Of a DNA stretch of 64,000 bases, positions 45,701 through 58,639 are shown in pieces. Source of the DNA: Lepisosteus oculatus. Taxonomy: Eukaryota; Chordata; Actinopteri; Semionotiformes; Lepisosteidae. Numbering within the stretch: the first letter of the stretch is position 1; every line of letters begins with the position of its first letter. Under the pieces are notes generated by a model. It searched no databases. It saw only the letters and a list, made by a program, of their open reading frames with translations, and had not been told where the DNA came from. The position numbers were made by a program, and so were the translations under genes. The DNA lies in assembly GCF_040954835.1 (NCBI RefSeq), contig NC_090723.1, forward strand, positions 2,180,001-2,244,000, given 5' to 3'.

Positions 45701-48229
45701 TCGTGATGGAATGGAGTCCCACCCACAGTGTACCCTGTCTTGCACCTGTTGCTCACTCACCCTATGACCCTGAATTGGTAGAAGCAGTTAGAAAATGGAA
45801 GGATGGATCCTGAATTGAGGAAACACTTCATATCATTCCCCTCTATCTTGAAATGATCAGGGTGTCACAGACTCTAAACTTTTAGATTAACCAAGTCTCT
45901 GAGCAGCTTGTAAGAGTAACCTGGGCCTGCCCAGCACTGTTATTTAATATTGTTCCTTCTCTCTCATCCTCTACAGGTAGAGAGCAAGATCACAAAGAAA
46001 GCCAAGGAGGTGATTAAAAAGTATGACATTCGGGACAGAGCCATCATAGATGACATCCAGGACCAGGTGCGGTTATGTTACGGTGAAACCTGTGAAGCGT
46101 TGCACAACTAAAAGAAATCAGTCGCAAAATAGGATTTTTGTTTTCTGTGTTCTTCAGCAAAACACCCCTTAAGAAATGGAAGGCTTAATGTGTTTTGATG
46201 TTTGATTTAATTGAGCTACACTTAAACACTAATCGTACGTTACAGAACTGCAGTGTATTGTAAAACCATGTGACAGGCTTGCATCCTATTTGAAAGTGTT
46301 ATACAAATATTAGTACATCTGAGGCAACCAATCTGTAGTGAAAATACTGTATTCACTCTTATAAAACCATAAGGTGATGCGTAGATGAATGAAAGAAAAA
46401 AATAAGATTAAATTAAAACTATGACACTGTTTCCAACAATCAGATCTTTTGTGCTCATTGTGTAAGAACAGGGGTGAACCAGGTGATTCACTTGACTCAC
46501 AACTGGTGGGTTGAGGGTTCAAGCCTCTACTGTAAATACTGCTGTTGTACATTGGTTGAGGTACTTTACCTCAATTTCTCCATTCCACCCAGTATGAAAT
46601 AGGATTTCTAACCCAATCCACCAAGTATAAATTAGATTTTCTTCCCATTATAAATGGGAACTAGCATTACTTGGAAAAAACTCTGTGATGGACACTATTT
46701 TCTCCTTATGTTAATGTGTATGTTCCAGTTCCTGTACGGGGCAGGGTATAGTTCTGCTCCCTTAAGTTCAGGGCAGCTAGTGGAGACCCCTGCCAGGAAT
46801 AAGCAGCTTGATGGCAATCTGGAATTTGTAGAAAGTACAGTTTGCAGGACTTCTGAGAATCATGTCCATTTCGTGATATTTTTTGTTATGGGTTGGATAT
46901 CTCCCCTGCATTTCTCACGTGTGTTGACTCTTGTGTGTGGCGGTGTGGCTCTTCCAGTTCCACTGCTGTGGGGCCGAGAACTACACTGACTGGTTTGTGA
47001 GTGGAGGCTGGAAGAACCATCGTGCTGTGCCTGATTCCTGCTGCCGCCTGGAGTCAGAGGATTGCGGGCACATCATTACGAGCGACAACATCTACCTAAA
47101 GGTCATTCCTCTAACCTAGGCCTAACCCACGAATTTCTACCCCTGATTCTTAAAGGTCCCAGTGTTTTCATTCCAACCAAGTTCTTAGCTAAACCGTTCC
47201 AAAAGCAGACAAAACTTGATCAGAATTAATGAGATGAGGAACTATTAATGAGGATTATAATTAATGAGGAATAACAAAACCAGGTGATGTTTTTCTACGT
47301 AACACTAAGTTTTATGAGTTTTGTTCAGCCACCTAGATTTTATCTTCTCTTTTTTGTTCCCTGTTTAGCACCCAGTTACTTAAATGAAGTAAGGCTGAGC
47401 TTCAATAAAACATTTGTCTGATTATTTCTTCGGCCGTTGTAGAATGTAATTACTGATTCTATTAAAAGATGGACTTGTTTTATTGATTAATTCCAGGGTT
47501 GTGTGAAGTCAATCAAAGAGTTCTTGAAGAAGAACCTGGTGTGGATTGGAGCAGCATGCATTGCACTGGGGCTCGTGGAGGTAAAAACCTCACATTTTAT
47601 ATCATGTTTGAACTGAAAGTGTTTGAAGATGTTCAGGATAGAAAGCGGTATGTCTATTCCAATTCCCAGCAATGCTAAAGGAATGTCTCATTAACTCATC
47701 GATATAACCATGCAGAATACAGCCTGTAGCCTAGAGTTTACCTGGAGTGGTCAGTCTGGGTTTTGCCATGCACTGCCTTTGGCCAATCGTCCTGTTTGTG
47801 ATCATGAACTAGCCTGACACCAGAGTTAGGTTGGGTAGAATTGGGTAGGCAATGGGAAAACCAACAAAAAATCATTAGGGCATGAGAAAATAACAACAGT
47901 TGTAAATGAAAGGAAGGTATTTTGGACCATCTTGCTCATTTGAATGGTAGGCGCTATGCAGACCAAGAACTCAAATTTAATACCTTCCATTGTTTTTCTT
48001 TCCACTTCTTTTAATAACATTTAAAATGCATGTGTCTTCCCAGGCCTGAATAGTGCCTCAGTCTCTCTGTGTTTACCAGAGCATTATTTATACAACCTGC
48101 AAGTTTAAGGTTAGTGCAGAAGGGCTCGTGACACATTTTTGCTGGTTTGTTTTCCAGATTTTGGGAGTTGTGCTGGGCGTGTGTCTGCTTAATAATATCC
48201 TCAGAAGAGGGAGCTATGACGTCATGTAG
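42776..48229 (+). CDS. CD63-like tetraspanin, complete
   Basis: Seven exons, all phase 0: 42776-42835, 43655-43843, 44526-44600, 45977-46066, 46958-47101, 47497-47580, 48158-48229 (TAG). The product is 237 residues; human CD63 has 238. Four membrane segments are at about residues 9-30, 50-72, 81-103 and 197-226. The large extracellular loop contains the defining CCG (FHCCGAENYTDW), then PDSCC, DCG and GCVK, six cysteines in the CD63 pattern. Juxtamembrane cysteines (KKLGCLGC) suit palmitoylation. The C-terminus GSYDVM is a tyrosine-based YxxPhi sorting signal like CD63's GYEVM, which suggests trafficking to late endosomes or lysosomes. The donor after exon 5 (AAG|GTCATT) is weak. Exons 3-4 flank a nested SINE/LINE insertion. 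It may be CD63 itself or an old paralogue; I favour a paralogue from the synteny. Confidence 0.9.
45195..45815 (+). repeat. Family A SINE interrupted by a LINE fragment
   Basis: The head 'gtggtgcagtggttagactt' with 'cacagcgctggggtcc' ends near 45,272. The rest of the same SINE resumes near 45,615 with 'tctgtgtggagttttcttat' and runs to 'atggaaggatggatcc'. The two parts together make one full element split by a foreign segment. Confidence 0.85.
45272..45614 (+). mobile_element. 5'-truncated non-LTR retrotransposon (reverse transcriptase C-terminal end)
   Basis: The frame keeps about 100 codons open to a TAA at 45584-45586. It contains LRWYGHIMGRD and GRGRPRKRWIDCVRKD, the conserved tail of many LINE reverse transcriptases (R-x-R-W-x-GH ... 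GRP-x-RW). A (GAA)n run follows at 45,595-45,614 as the 3' tail. Only the last part of the ORF is present, as expected from abortive reverse transcription. The clade is not determined. The intact frame suggests a fairly recent insertion. Confidence 0.8.
46470..46630 (+). repeat. Family C SINE fragment
   Basis: A B-box-like 'gagggttcaagcctctactg' is followed by 'aggtactttacctcaatttc' and 'ccacccagtatgaaatagg', the order seen in vertebrate V-SINE-type elements. It lies in the intron before the CCG-loop exon. Confidence 0.45.
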
Positions 48230-48239
48230 GCCTGGACTA

Positions 48240-48365
48240 TCAAGCAAACTAAAACATACACACCTGCACATACACATACTGTACATGTAACACACATGCA
48301 CACACACACACACTCACATACACATACATGTAACACACATACTGTATGCACACACACACATGCGC
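48240..48365. repeat. (CA)n-rich microsatellite in the tetraspanin 3' UTR
   Basis: Imperfect CA/TACA runs ('gcacacacacacacactcac') start 11 bases after the stop codon, with a duplicated 'catgtaacacacat' module. Confidence 0.85.
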
Positions 48366-48723
48366 CCTGAGAAACAACATTCTCTTCCAGTTTTCAAGAC
48401 AAGAGACCAACCTATTACTTTTGAGGCTGCAGTGTCATCATGTATCATGTTATAACTTCATGTCTGTTTAATTGGAGGTTATTCTTGAATTTACAACCAC
48501 TATTTTAACTGTTTGACTGTTTCTTGATTTGTACTCGAGTGTCATCATTGAATCTAACTGATAGATCAGTGTGGAAAAAGACTCAGTAACTTAGAGGTGG
48601 ATTCCTTTTCTTCTAACATAATTTCATTGTGCCTTATTTTATTGGATCATGGGATCAGTACCATGATTATGGATACCATGATTACATTAGTAAGTGTTCC
48701 TTGATCATTTTTCATGGTATTTC

Positions 48724-49264
48724 ATTAAACTTGCATGATCCACCGATGTAGGGAATAGTGAAAGCCTGTTTAAACCATGGGAACATATAGTACATCCACA
48801 GTTAAAGTACAAACTTGCTGATAAATCATAAGTTTATCAAGGCAAACCTTAATAACATCTCTGCCAACAAATGGGGTTCTATGAATCATTCCATGGACAC
48901 CTTGTTGGCCTTCTACACGTCAGTCAACATACTATGAGTATATTTTGGCTCTTTCAGCCTGTAGGAGACCTGTGATAGGGGTGAATTATGCACTACTTTT
49001 GCAAGTACACAGTAGGGCCTTGGCTTAAAATCTCAAAGATTCTCAAATCTGAAGCTCGTCTGCTGTACCAGTTTTATATAAAGTGGGTTAATCAAACTTT
49101 ACAGAAATGCTCTAGATAAATAGGTGAATGTTAAAGATGTTTTAACATTTACCTTCAGCACCTTCAGCATAAGTCAAGTACAAACCAATGATTCTCTGAA
49201 AACTGGTCATGGGTACTATTAATTATTCACCTTTTTTGATTTGATATTCAATGACAGAAATAAA
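48724..49264 (+). terminator. Candidate polyadenylation signals for the tetraspanin
   Basis: ATTAAA at 48724-48729 and AATAAA at 49259-49264 are the first plausible signals after the stop. A further 'ttaaataaagta' lies near 51,057. Which is used cannot be told from sequence. Confidence 0.35.
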
Positions 49265-49269
49265 TGAAA

Positions 49270-52200
49270 AATTTGAGTTCTCTGTGGTGTTTTGTGCACA
49301 ATTCACACATTTCAAATGGTTTAAGTCATCTGAAATTTCCTGTGGTACAACCCTTCATATTTTCAGTTTTTTAGGTTTGCAAACCAGTGCTTTGCAAAGG
49401 GTAATGTCAATGCTTTTTGCTGTTTATAGATACAGTATTGATACTGTAATGCCATAATTAGTGGTGATTTGTCAGAACCCAAGAAACCAGCAAGTGAAGA
49501 AACCAGAGAGTGAAAAGTGAAAGGTGAAAATGAGATCTCTCTGATGTTATACACTGCTGTTGTGACTTATTATTATTATTATTGCATGTTGTTACTGTTT
49601 GTCAGCTCTTGTTGGCATTTGAAAATTCAACAACAAACCTATTTGGGTAGATGCATCTGTAACAGATAGATCCTCCAGAATGTCGTTTACAGCCTGGTTG
49701 GAGCAGAATCACATCAGATTTCACGTTCAGTGTAGATATTGACATCAAAGGAATTGGCAGTGGCAATGAGCATGAAATGTTACTGCATCTGCTCTTTGTT
49801 TAGCCGTATTTGCTTCTGTGACCCTACATTGAACCTGTGGGGTGTGAAAAAGCTCAGCCAATATCTGCATGACGTCAGGCTGCACCCGTACAGAAGTCTA
49901 ATCGGGGTGTGAAAAGAACTTTACTTCCACTGACTCGGACTTGTGAAAACTGCTGGGATACTTAGTTACCACATTTAAAATGGCAGTTTTTCATCGGTCT
50001 GCTGTGCATAAGAAAGGTTATAGATTTAAAAGCACGGGACCAGATATGATTCAGGCCTCGTGGATGACACAATACGTATACAGCATTAACACAGCTGTTG
50101 CTGGGCAACTTCAACGTTTTCACCAGTCATCTTGAAAGCCAAAACGGAGAGGAGTGGAACAGAAAATATTGGAATTGCCAACATATTGCAGTACTGGTAC
50201 AAAAAGGCCAACCCCTAACACTTCATGATTTGTGGTTTTAAATGTCTCAGTAACTTTAAGGTTTTGCGTTTGAATTGTATATACAGAAATGATGTTTTCA
50301 TTTGAAATCCTTTAAAGGAAGTGCTTTTCAAAGCTTAAATGAAAGAGAGTGGTTAGCCACTTCGACTTGCAGTGAAGGCTCTTGAAAAGTGGGCAGACAC
50401 AGCTGTCCCTCTGCATATCAAGTAGGATTGTTTCTCCAGTATGGTTAGTCATCTCCAAGGAATGGTTCTGGCAGTGAAGGAGGGCAGATTGCTCACTTCC
50501 TACCAGAGGAAGAGAGGCTCTTTCACAGTTCGAGCAGTCTGGTTCATTTCCCCCAAATGGTCTGTATTAATACAGCACCTACAGCACTGCCAGGGGGGCC
50601 AGGCTAAGAGAGAACAGGTGACAGGAAGGACTCTTTCTCCTTAGTTTAGACACCCTCATCATCAGGAGGTACAGTTCCATAAAGCCAAACAGTGAGGCTC
50701 CTGACCCATGTCCCAAATGGTGAATTACAGACCACCCAAGGAAAAACACTACTAGCCTAGCACCACAGTTTGTGGATAACCTGATTGTTACTGAGGTGGT
50801 TATTAGAAACCTGCAGTGCTTGTAACTATTGCATGTGCAACATGTCAGCTGGAGATAGTTTGATAAATTCTGTTTAGGATACAGTAGAGCTACCAAAACT
50901 GCTTCTTGTTTTGTTCTTACAGATGCTAGTGTTTGATGAAGTGTTTCTGTTAGTTATTGCTGCTGTTTTTAGTGAAGGTGATTCAGAAAAAGATAAGCTG
51001 TCATTTGTTACATTAATTCTACTAGTTTTGTGTTTTTTATCAGTAGTTAAAACATTTAAATAAAGTACTTTAATAAATATAACACTTACTATGTTATGTT
51101 TTGTTCTACAATTCTCTGCTTCAAGTATGACGTAGAAACTGATATTTTAGTGTAGTCTATTTTTCATGTGCTAGATTAGGCTCTGCTGGAATAATTTGTA
51201 TAAAATGTGTATTTCTGCTATTAGAGTTATTTTTATAAGTTGTTATAAAAGGATGATTTGCTTAATTGACTATGAGTTTTTAGAAATTGTTCCCAGGAGT
51301 TTTAAATCTTGGGGATCAGTAGATGATGGAAAGCTGTTTTCAGTAATGAAAACATGTTGTAAATTGTAAGGTGTCATTGATAAGAAAAAGTGTTACAAAT
51401 CATGGAAAACATCAGCAGGTCTCTGGGTTTCCCTGTCCTCTTCACTCTAAGCAGCGTTTAAGAAGACAAACACACATTTCATGTTTTTACGAGCCCCCAC
51501 AGCCCCCCTCTGTCCTCGCAGGCGCCTGGAAGAATGTAGCATGTCGGCTGGCCTCTGACCTCTGACCCCTCTCAGAGTTGTCTCTGGTCTCCAGCCCAGC
51601 AAAAAGCACAATTTGTACTGAAGGCTCAATACAGCCCTTCAGTACAAGCAGCAAAATAACACAGCCTTGAGGAACTAGAACTTCATAAAAACACACGCTA
51701 TAGCCAGGAGCGAGATTGTGTTTAGCACTTTTTTTCTCTGAAGGACAGCTGACAGCGTTTTTTGTCCCTTAACACCAAGAAACCAAGAAGAATGATTCAC
51801 TGGCCAAAAGAGGAAAGTTATAAAAAATAATCCTTACACCAGCACACACTACTGTGGCTGTCAGTAGTTTACAGCAGGGATTCCAGAATAGATTTTTATG
51901 GGGTGGAGAGAAAATTGACCTCATCGTTTTCTGGCTTGGTTGTAGTCCAAACCTGCATATCAGTGCCCACACTCACCACACTTACTGTAAATGTGATAAT
52001 ACTGTTCTTAGGCTTGTATGTTAACTAATACAACCGTCTTTACTGTTGATGAAAATTATTAGAACAGGTATTGGTGAAAAAGGAGAATACTCAAGCTCAG
52101 AGGCTCATCAAGGAGTTTGGCGTCGTGGGTGTCATTCCTTGATAGGATGCCTGTCTTTTGCAGATTTACCACCAGCAGTGTAATCACCCATTTATGCTGC

Positions 52201-53700
52201 TGTGTGGACTGGAACACCTTTAGCAGTGTGAGCACCACGGGCTTCATCCCACAACCTTCCAGTCAGAGCTGAATTGTCAGGCTCAATATGACCCCATTAT
52301 CATGGATTATTTCAGCTGTAAATACTCTCTCCTGAGCTTGAGGGTGTGGGTTTTGCTTGACCAGAAGGTGGCACTCACTTATAATTCATTCCTAATGTAA
52401 TGTCCTGAAAGAACCATTGCACTTGAATGTCCAGAATGTGTTTTGTTCCATGAACATTGCTCAATTATAATTATAAGAAGAATTTGGGTGCAAATTAAAT
52501 ATTTATTCTCACCTAATATGTGACTTTAGTTGGCATTTAGCATTCATATAGCCAATCTGAGATACCAAGAGAAAAGAATTTCGTCACTTGCTTTAAACAA
52601 TTCAAAGGGTGAAACCCCTATATGTCAGAGATGGGACCTTTCAGTTTTGGGACCTTCTCTAAGTAAATGTGGTTGCCACAAGCTATAAAAGGGAGTTTTG
52701 TGTAGGAATCCAGTCAGTGTTATTAATCATGATTAATGACATGTGAGAGAATTGTCAGAAGGCCTCAGGATAAAGGTTATCAGCTCCGACAAGTTGGATC
52801 TTTGCCATAAAATTTACAAGAAGTTGAACATCCCAATCTCAACCATAAAATCATCTAGGATTTCAATTTTGCTTAAAAATATGGTCTGAACAGTAGTTTT
52901 GGAGACTAACTTACATCAAAGGGCAAATTTGGAAATCGTGGATTTCCAAGATTATTGGGATATTTTATCCTAATACCTAGTTTCTTATGCTAATTTCAAT
53001 TGACAAATGGTTACAGGAGTATAAGACTAGCAATCTTGACTGGTCATCTCAATCTTCAGACCTCAGTCCAGCAGCAAATTTGTGGTATTGTGGTATATTA
53101 GTGTCACATCTACATTATCAAAGTCAAAGGTGGACGAATTACGCACTGCCCTGCTGGGAGGTCATAAGTTTGAATTTTATATTTAGAAAAATATGTAATT
53201 ATTGTTTTGCTGCATTTTACAATATTTTAGGTTTTTATATCTGCAAAAATACTGAATGATCACTCCCATCTTGTTATCTTTAAAACTGATTCTCAGGTTT
53301 CAGGATTTTCAAATGATTTTTCAAGGGCATTAATACATTTGGAACCAGCTGGAATGACTGGAGATGACTGGAAATAGATTAGAGTACAGTACATAGGGCA
53401 GTATTAAGCATAATAGTCTAGTTACCTGTAAGGTAATACACTACTATATATCACAAGGTCAAGAAAAAACAGTGTAACACACATTTAAAAACATCTGGAA
53501 ATATTGAGTGAGATTATAAAACAGAATGGCCAAATAGCAGATTGTAAAAAAAGAAGATTTATAGTGATCAGGAAGCTAGCATACACCTCCAAATCTACAT
53601 GCAGTCTCATCTAATGTAGTGGGTGGGTGGCAAGTAACTGGTGTCCATGCTGTGACAACTATTTCTGTGTTGGAAGGCACAGAGGTGGATGAGAGGTCAA
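49270..53700. other. Gene desert, left part
   Basis: AT-rich with short (ATT)n at about 49,568-49,583. A perfect 12-bp inverted repeat (51613-51624 and 51636-51647, loop 11) forms a small hairpin. No exon recognised. Confidence 0.5.
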
Positions 53701-53739
53701 TTAGTGGAAGCATGTGATCTTATATGCAGTGAATGTCCA

Positions 53740-54140
53740 TAATTTAATACCACCCTGAGCAGCTAAACCAAACATTTTGATATGGAGAGCCTTCTGAAGG
53801 CAAACGGACTCTGAGCCCGCATAGTCTGACTCGCCGAAGCCTTTTGTCCTTTTTTACCACAGGAAAGGTAGGCTGGAGTGAGTGGGGCCTGGAAGAAAAA
53901 GCTAAGCTCATTCTGAAACGGCCTGTGAGTGAGTCATGTTCACCTCTGAGAACTTCCACCAGCAGGGCGCTAACACAGCACACAGATGGAAGTGATTATA
54001 AAGCAAAATTAAAAGGGGAGAGAAGCAACTGTCGAGCAAACATCACGTCTCCCCCTCCTCCTTCCCCCTTCCCCTCTCCTGCACCAGTACATTTCCATTC
54101 CATTGCTAGAACAATGCTCCAGTGTGCTTTCTGCAGCCCG
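53740..54140. other. GC-richer island in the desert, possible regulatory element
   Basis: Contrasts with its flanks ('gaagccttttgtcctttttt', 'tccccctcctccttccccct'). It opens frames on both strands without domains. It may be a conserved non-coding element or old exon remnant. Confidence 0.25.
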
Positions 54141-54149
54141 GTCATGAGC

Positions 54150-57100
54150 TGCTGATGACGACTTCAATGGCTGACGTTAAGAAGGAATGGGGAGGACGCA
54201 ACCAAAAACTGAGCCATGGCTGTTTGCAAAAATGCAGTACTACAGCGATCACCAAATCTACTGCCATAGCCCAAAGAATAGAGACTATTCCTAAAGCAGG
54301 ACACTCCACCACTCAAACAAAAGCGCATCTCATGCAGATGCAGTTCATGATGTTCTGCAAGGTAGGAGTTCATTGGCTTCAGTTGTGTTTCCTTTTGGTG
54401 CCAATAACTACCTGTAAACTGCAGCTGTTTGAACTAACAGACTTCATATATCATGGGACATATCACGTGCTGGTCTATTCTGACTACTTTCAACGGGAAC
54501 ATTCTCTGTTATTTAGGACAGTGCATAAGCTTGTACCCTTCTGCTCACTTGCCTCTGTAATTGTAGACAGCACTGTAGTGTCTGACATTTGCCTTATCAA
54601 GCAGTTAGTCAAGGAAAAGCAGGTCCATCAGCCAACCAGAATCCACTGAATCCTGAAAGCAGCCAGATCTGGACTTGTTCAGCACTGGGATGCTAGACAC
54701 GTAGGAACAGTGAAGCTGTTGCTGGAAGTGGTCTTGGTGGATAGGTTGATGACACTCATCCCTCTGGACCAGAAATTCCAAACCAACCTGGTGACTGCAG
54801 CCACTGTTCCGTAGTAGGTACTGGCTGTTGAATGACATATTTAACTGAGGTACAGCATACTTGGTCAGTAAAGATGTCCTGGTACAGTAGGGGTGTCACC
54901 CATGGTCCTGCTAAACTTCACTTCAAGCTTGTTCAGTCTGCCCTTCTGAAATTTGCCCCCTTGTATCCAGCGGAGAAGTAATACCTAATTTCTTTTCCTG
55001 ATCATCTGTGTGATCGGACTGCTGGCACAGAATAGCTGCCACGCATCATCCAGATATGTGGAGGTGAATGAAGTGGGTACTTTCCTTTGAATGTCTTTCT
55101 TTATACAGCTGATTACCATATGTAAGAGTAGTTACAGTGATGATAATAATAGTTTAACAGTATACCAAACATAAGCCGAACCAAATAGTACAGAATTAGT
55201 CCTAAATTGCTTACAATGTGCTCAAAACGGATGCTGCTGGCCGGATATACAAAATATGTTGGTTTTTTATCCTTCGGGGCTGTTATATTAGCTTGGCATA
55301 TCTCAGCAGAAAGCACAGTGCATTGGGCAGAACGCACTAGACTGGACATAAAACGGAAATAACAGGAAACCTTGAAAGACATAAATGAGTTCTCAAGATA
55401 ATTGAGAGATTTGAGCTCATGGTTGGGTCATTAAAAGGGTGTGCCCAGACCTCAGTAGATCGTGCCCAGCCCTGAAAGATGTACCATAATGAGCAGGCTG
55501 GGGTTTGGAGCAGGCAGTGGGGCTGCAGTGTGTGACTGCAGGGCAGGCACTGCACTCTGAGATGTGTCACTTCTCACTCTCCTGAAAACAGAGCTCTGCA
55601 CACACAGAGCGCTTCCTGATAAAAACCTGATCAGTCTCCTCATTGGGAACATCAAAATCCAGTACCAGTGCTTTAACTATCAAATACTATCAGGGTATTT
55701 AATCCTGACCCAAAAAGGTAGAGTAAATATTGATTTGTGATGATTAAAATTAGACTGATGATACCTGACGGGCTATGATCCTTCTGGCTAGAGTCGGTCC
55801 TTTCTGCTAAACACATATAATACAGACCATGCTAAATTTGCTTTACTGAAGCAGATCACCTTCCCAACTTTTGATCACATCTTTATACTGTATGTCATGA
55901 ACTTTTCTTTGCCACGTTTTTGACATTTTATACAGCATTTTTAATACGCCGTACCAAACAGAAGACACAAAATGGGTACATATTCATAGAAAACATACCA
56001 TCAAATGTAGTCATATATGCACAAATTCAGGAATCTCTCTTTCTGGCCTGATTTAAAAATGAATGCATCCTGTTGCATCTGAAGTACAGCTGGAGTGTGA
56101 TGGATGCTGCCACAACAGTACTAATGACACTTGTTCAGTAGCATAATGACAATGGGCTGTGAAAATACAGACTGGCTGCTTTAGGCTTGACATGGCCGTA
56201 TTCTGTGACCAAAGGAATTAACTGATCTACCAGTAAGTCTACAGAAACAGGTCCAACATGTTGTTCTGTCAAGGTTTTCACATTTTGATGGCCAGCTGAG
56301 AATCTGTTGCAGTGTTCTCGGGACTGTGCCAATTTCTGCCTTAGAAGTGGAACTTGTTTGCTCAAAGTGGCACAGAGCTCAAAGCTCGCCAGCAATTACC
56401 CTTCCCAACCACTTGACAAAAAATCCTTATGCAAGACAGGGAGCGCTGAGGTTTGATAATATTTGCTCTTCGGCTGTCAGAGCAGGTCTGTGCAACTGCC
56501 GAGCAGCTCTAGAGTCTGTGGGTGCTGTATTCATAAAGCTGGGTTTATAGAGGCTTTCTCCAAAAAAAGTGCACTTTGCTCATTGTGCAAAAGTAGAGCT
56601 AATTATTCTTTTTCCAGCTGCAACTCAGCCACAGCAGAACAGCTGGCTGTTCTCTTTCACACAAGACCTCACACCATATGAAGTGTGTGGACCACTGTCC
56701 AAGCGCATTTCTTATGAGTCTGTGCTGTTTACCTTGTCTTACTGTGCTTGAGACTTTGCAGTTGTTTAGTCATATCAAAACATAGTCTGTTGCAAAATAA
56801 TAGGAATAAACAATGTATAGAATGGTTCAGTCCTTCAAAGGAATTACTGTATATGTTTTCATTCTGCGCAGTTTTGGTATATTCTTTCTCTTTAATGCCT
56901 TTGAAGAGTGTCTTGAGTTCCACTATCCAAACTATATGAAACATTACTGAATCAAACACTACGCTAGGAGATTAAGTGAATCATGGACACCTAAAATGCT
57001 AAAAACCTAAAATGCAAAAAACAACTTGACAAATTAACATTAAATGTACAAATACAGTTGCTTCTTTGAGGGATTCAATTGATAATGTTTATCTTGAGCT

Positions 57101-57230
57101 GACTTGTCATTGCTGAAAACCAAAAAGAAATACACCCCTCGAATGATAACCATCTGCAGAAAGAGATATTGCAAAATATCCTTAGAACAGTAAACTGAAA
57201 ATAAACCTCCTGGATGTCTGTCTGAAATTC
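54150..57230. other. Gene desert, middle part
   Basis: A 175-codon plus-strand frame at 54,122-54,649 and others have no recognisable domain and no coding-like context; no gene is called. A mixed-composition patch at 56,290-56,560 could be a regulatory element. Confidence 0.4.
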
Positions 57231-57620
57231 TAACCCTGTGAGATGTCCTCTAGAGCAGCACCAGTGTATTTGGCTGGAATACCATCAGGGCTCCATCTCT
57301 TGAAGGCTGAGGACTCCATCACTCCCTCAAGCTTCAAGAGGGCGACAGGACGCACCAGAAACTTTCCAGTTTGACTGCCAACCAGATTATCACTGGCTTG
57401 AAGTTGAAGCTGATGAGTTTACAAAACATCTCCTTGCTAACCATGCTGCCTGGCACACAGTCTGACCCTGAGCGCTGACTGGCTTTCTTCCCCTGGCGGA
57501 AGCAATACGCGTTGAGGACATTAGAGGCCGGAAGATTCTGGATATCCTGTCTGATCGCCAGGAGAAAGAAGCAGAAAACAATACAAATAACAACACACTG
57601 TTTGCAAAAGCTGAGGAAAC
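57230..57620. other. Coding-like relic, unidentified
   Basis: Both strands give long peptides of balanced composition across 57,300-57,620. The minus frame (138 codons at 57,334-57,750) includes RQDIQNLPASNVLNAY. The plus frame includes LKLKLMSLQNISLLTM but has an internal stop. It looks like a degraded coding sequence, perhaps transposon-derived, but I cannot name it. Confidence 0.25.
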
Positions 57621-58639
57621 AATTGTGTCCATGTGGGTATTCTTTAATACTCAAAGAAAAGAAAACTAAACAGAACTCAACTAAATATATGATTAAAAAC
57701 TGAATGCTATTTCCAGTGTCCTGTTTCAGCTTCTGATTAAATTTCCACAAGGCATATTAGGATTACAAAGAGCTCTAGTTTAGATTGACGGAATGTTTTT
57801 ATCATTTAATTTATAATGTGTGTATTGAACACTTGTTTTAAGGATATGTGGGATGCTCATGTAAAGTGGATAGATAAATACTGCTAAAAAATGAGAAGTG
57901 TTACAAGAAAGAAGTGGCCATTTGACTTATCTTATTAGTTGCTAGACTAAAAATGTTTATTCCATTTGTACAACACTCCTTTGAGGTCAGCAATCAATCT
58001 GGTCACTTTCTCTCAAATATTTTCAAAGGCAATGATATAGTATCTGTAAAGAAGAAGGGAAAAAAAACTTTCAGAAGCAACCCCACTAGTGTAATGTATA
58101 CATCACAAGAAATGTATCACTATATCCAAAATAAAAGGATTTTTGGATTAAATGTTTTTGGCTTCATTTTATTAACTAACCTTTCATGACTAACAATGGT
58201 ACATGAGTGAATCTGCCTTTTGCAACCTAAATCATCTAATTTTCTGTCAGCCAAGAACTTCATAATAGTAATAAACAACTCAATAATGGTACAATCTTAT
58301 AAGACAGACATGCAAATTTTAGCTAACCTGCTTCATGGTATAATAAAATGATATAATTAGACTTAAGTAGATTTTACAATTGAGGGGTTTTAATGTAAAA
58401 TACAGGTAGACAATTACTTGTGACATACTGTACATATATTAGTTAATACTGTATAGGGAATATAAAAAAAACAATGAAGGTCCATTTCAGATTAGCTGGA
58501 TGAGTCAAAAATCAGGCAAACCCTTGCTTAGTGTCTTTACAGATTCTCAGACTTTTTTTTTCTGGAGCTTTCTGAAAAAAAAATAAACAGTATTCTGCTT
58601 CCCTGGTTAAAGAAGCTAAAAAGATCTGAGAATTTTCTT

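Noticed and set aside
54122..54649. A 175-codon plus-strand frame in the desert
   Set aside because: The peptide shows no domain or membrane/secretory pattern and no flanking gene structure; it is considered a chance frame.
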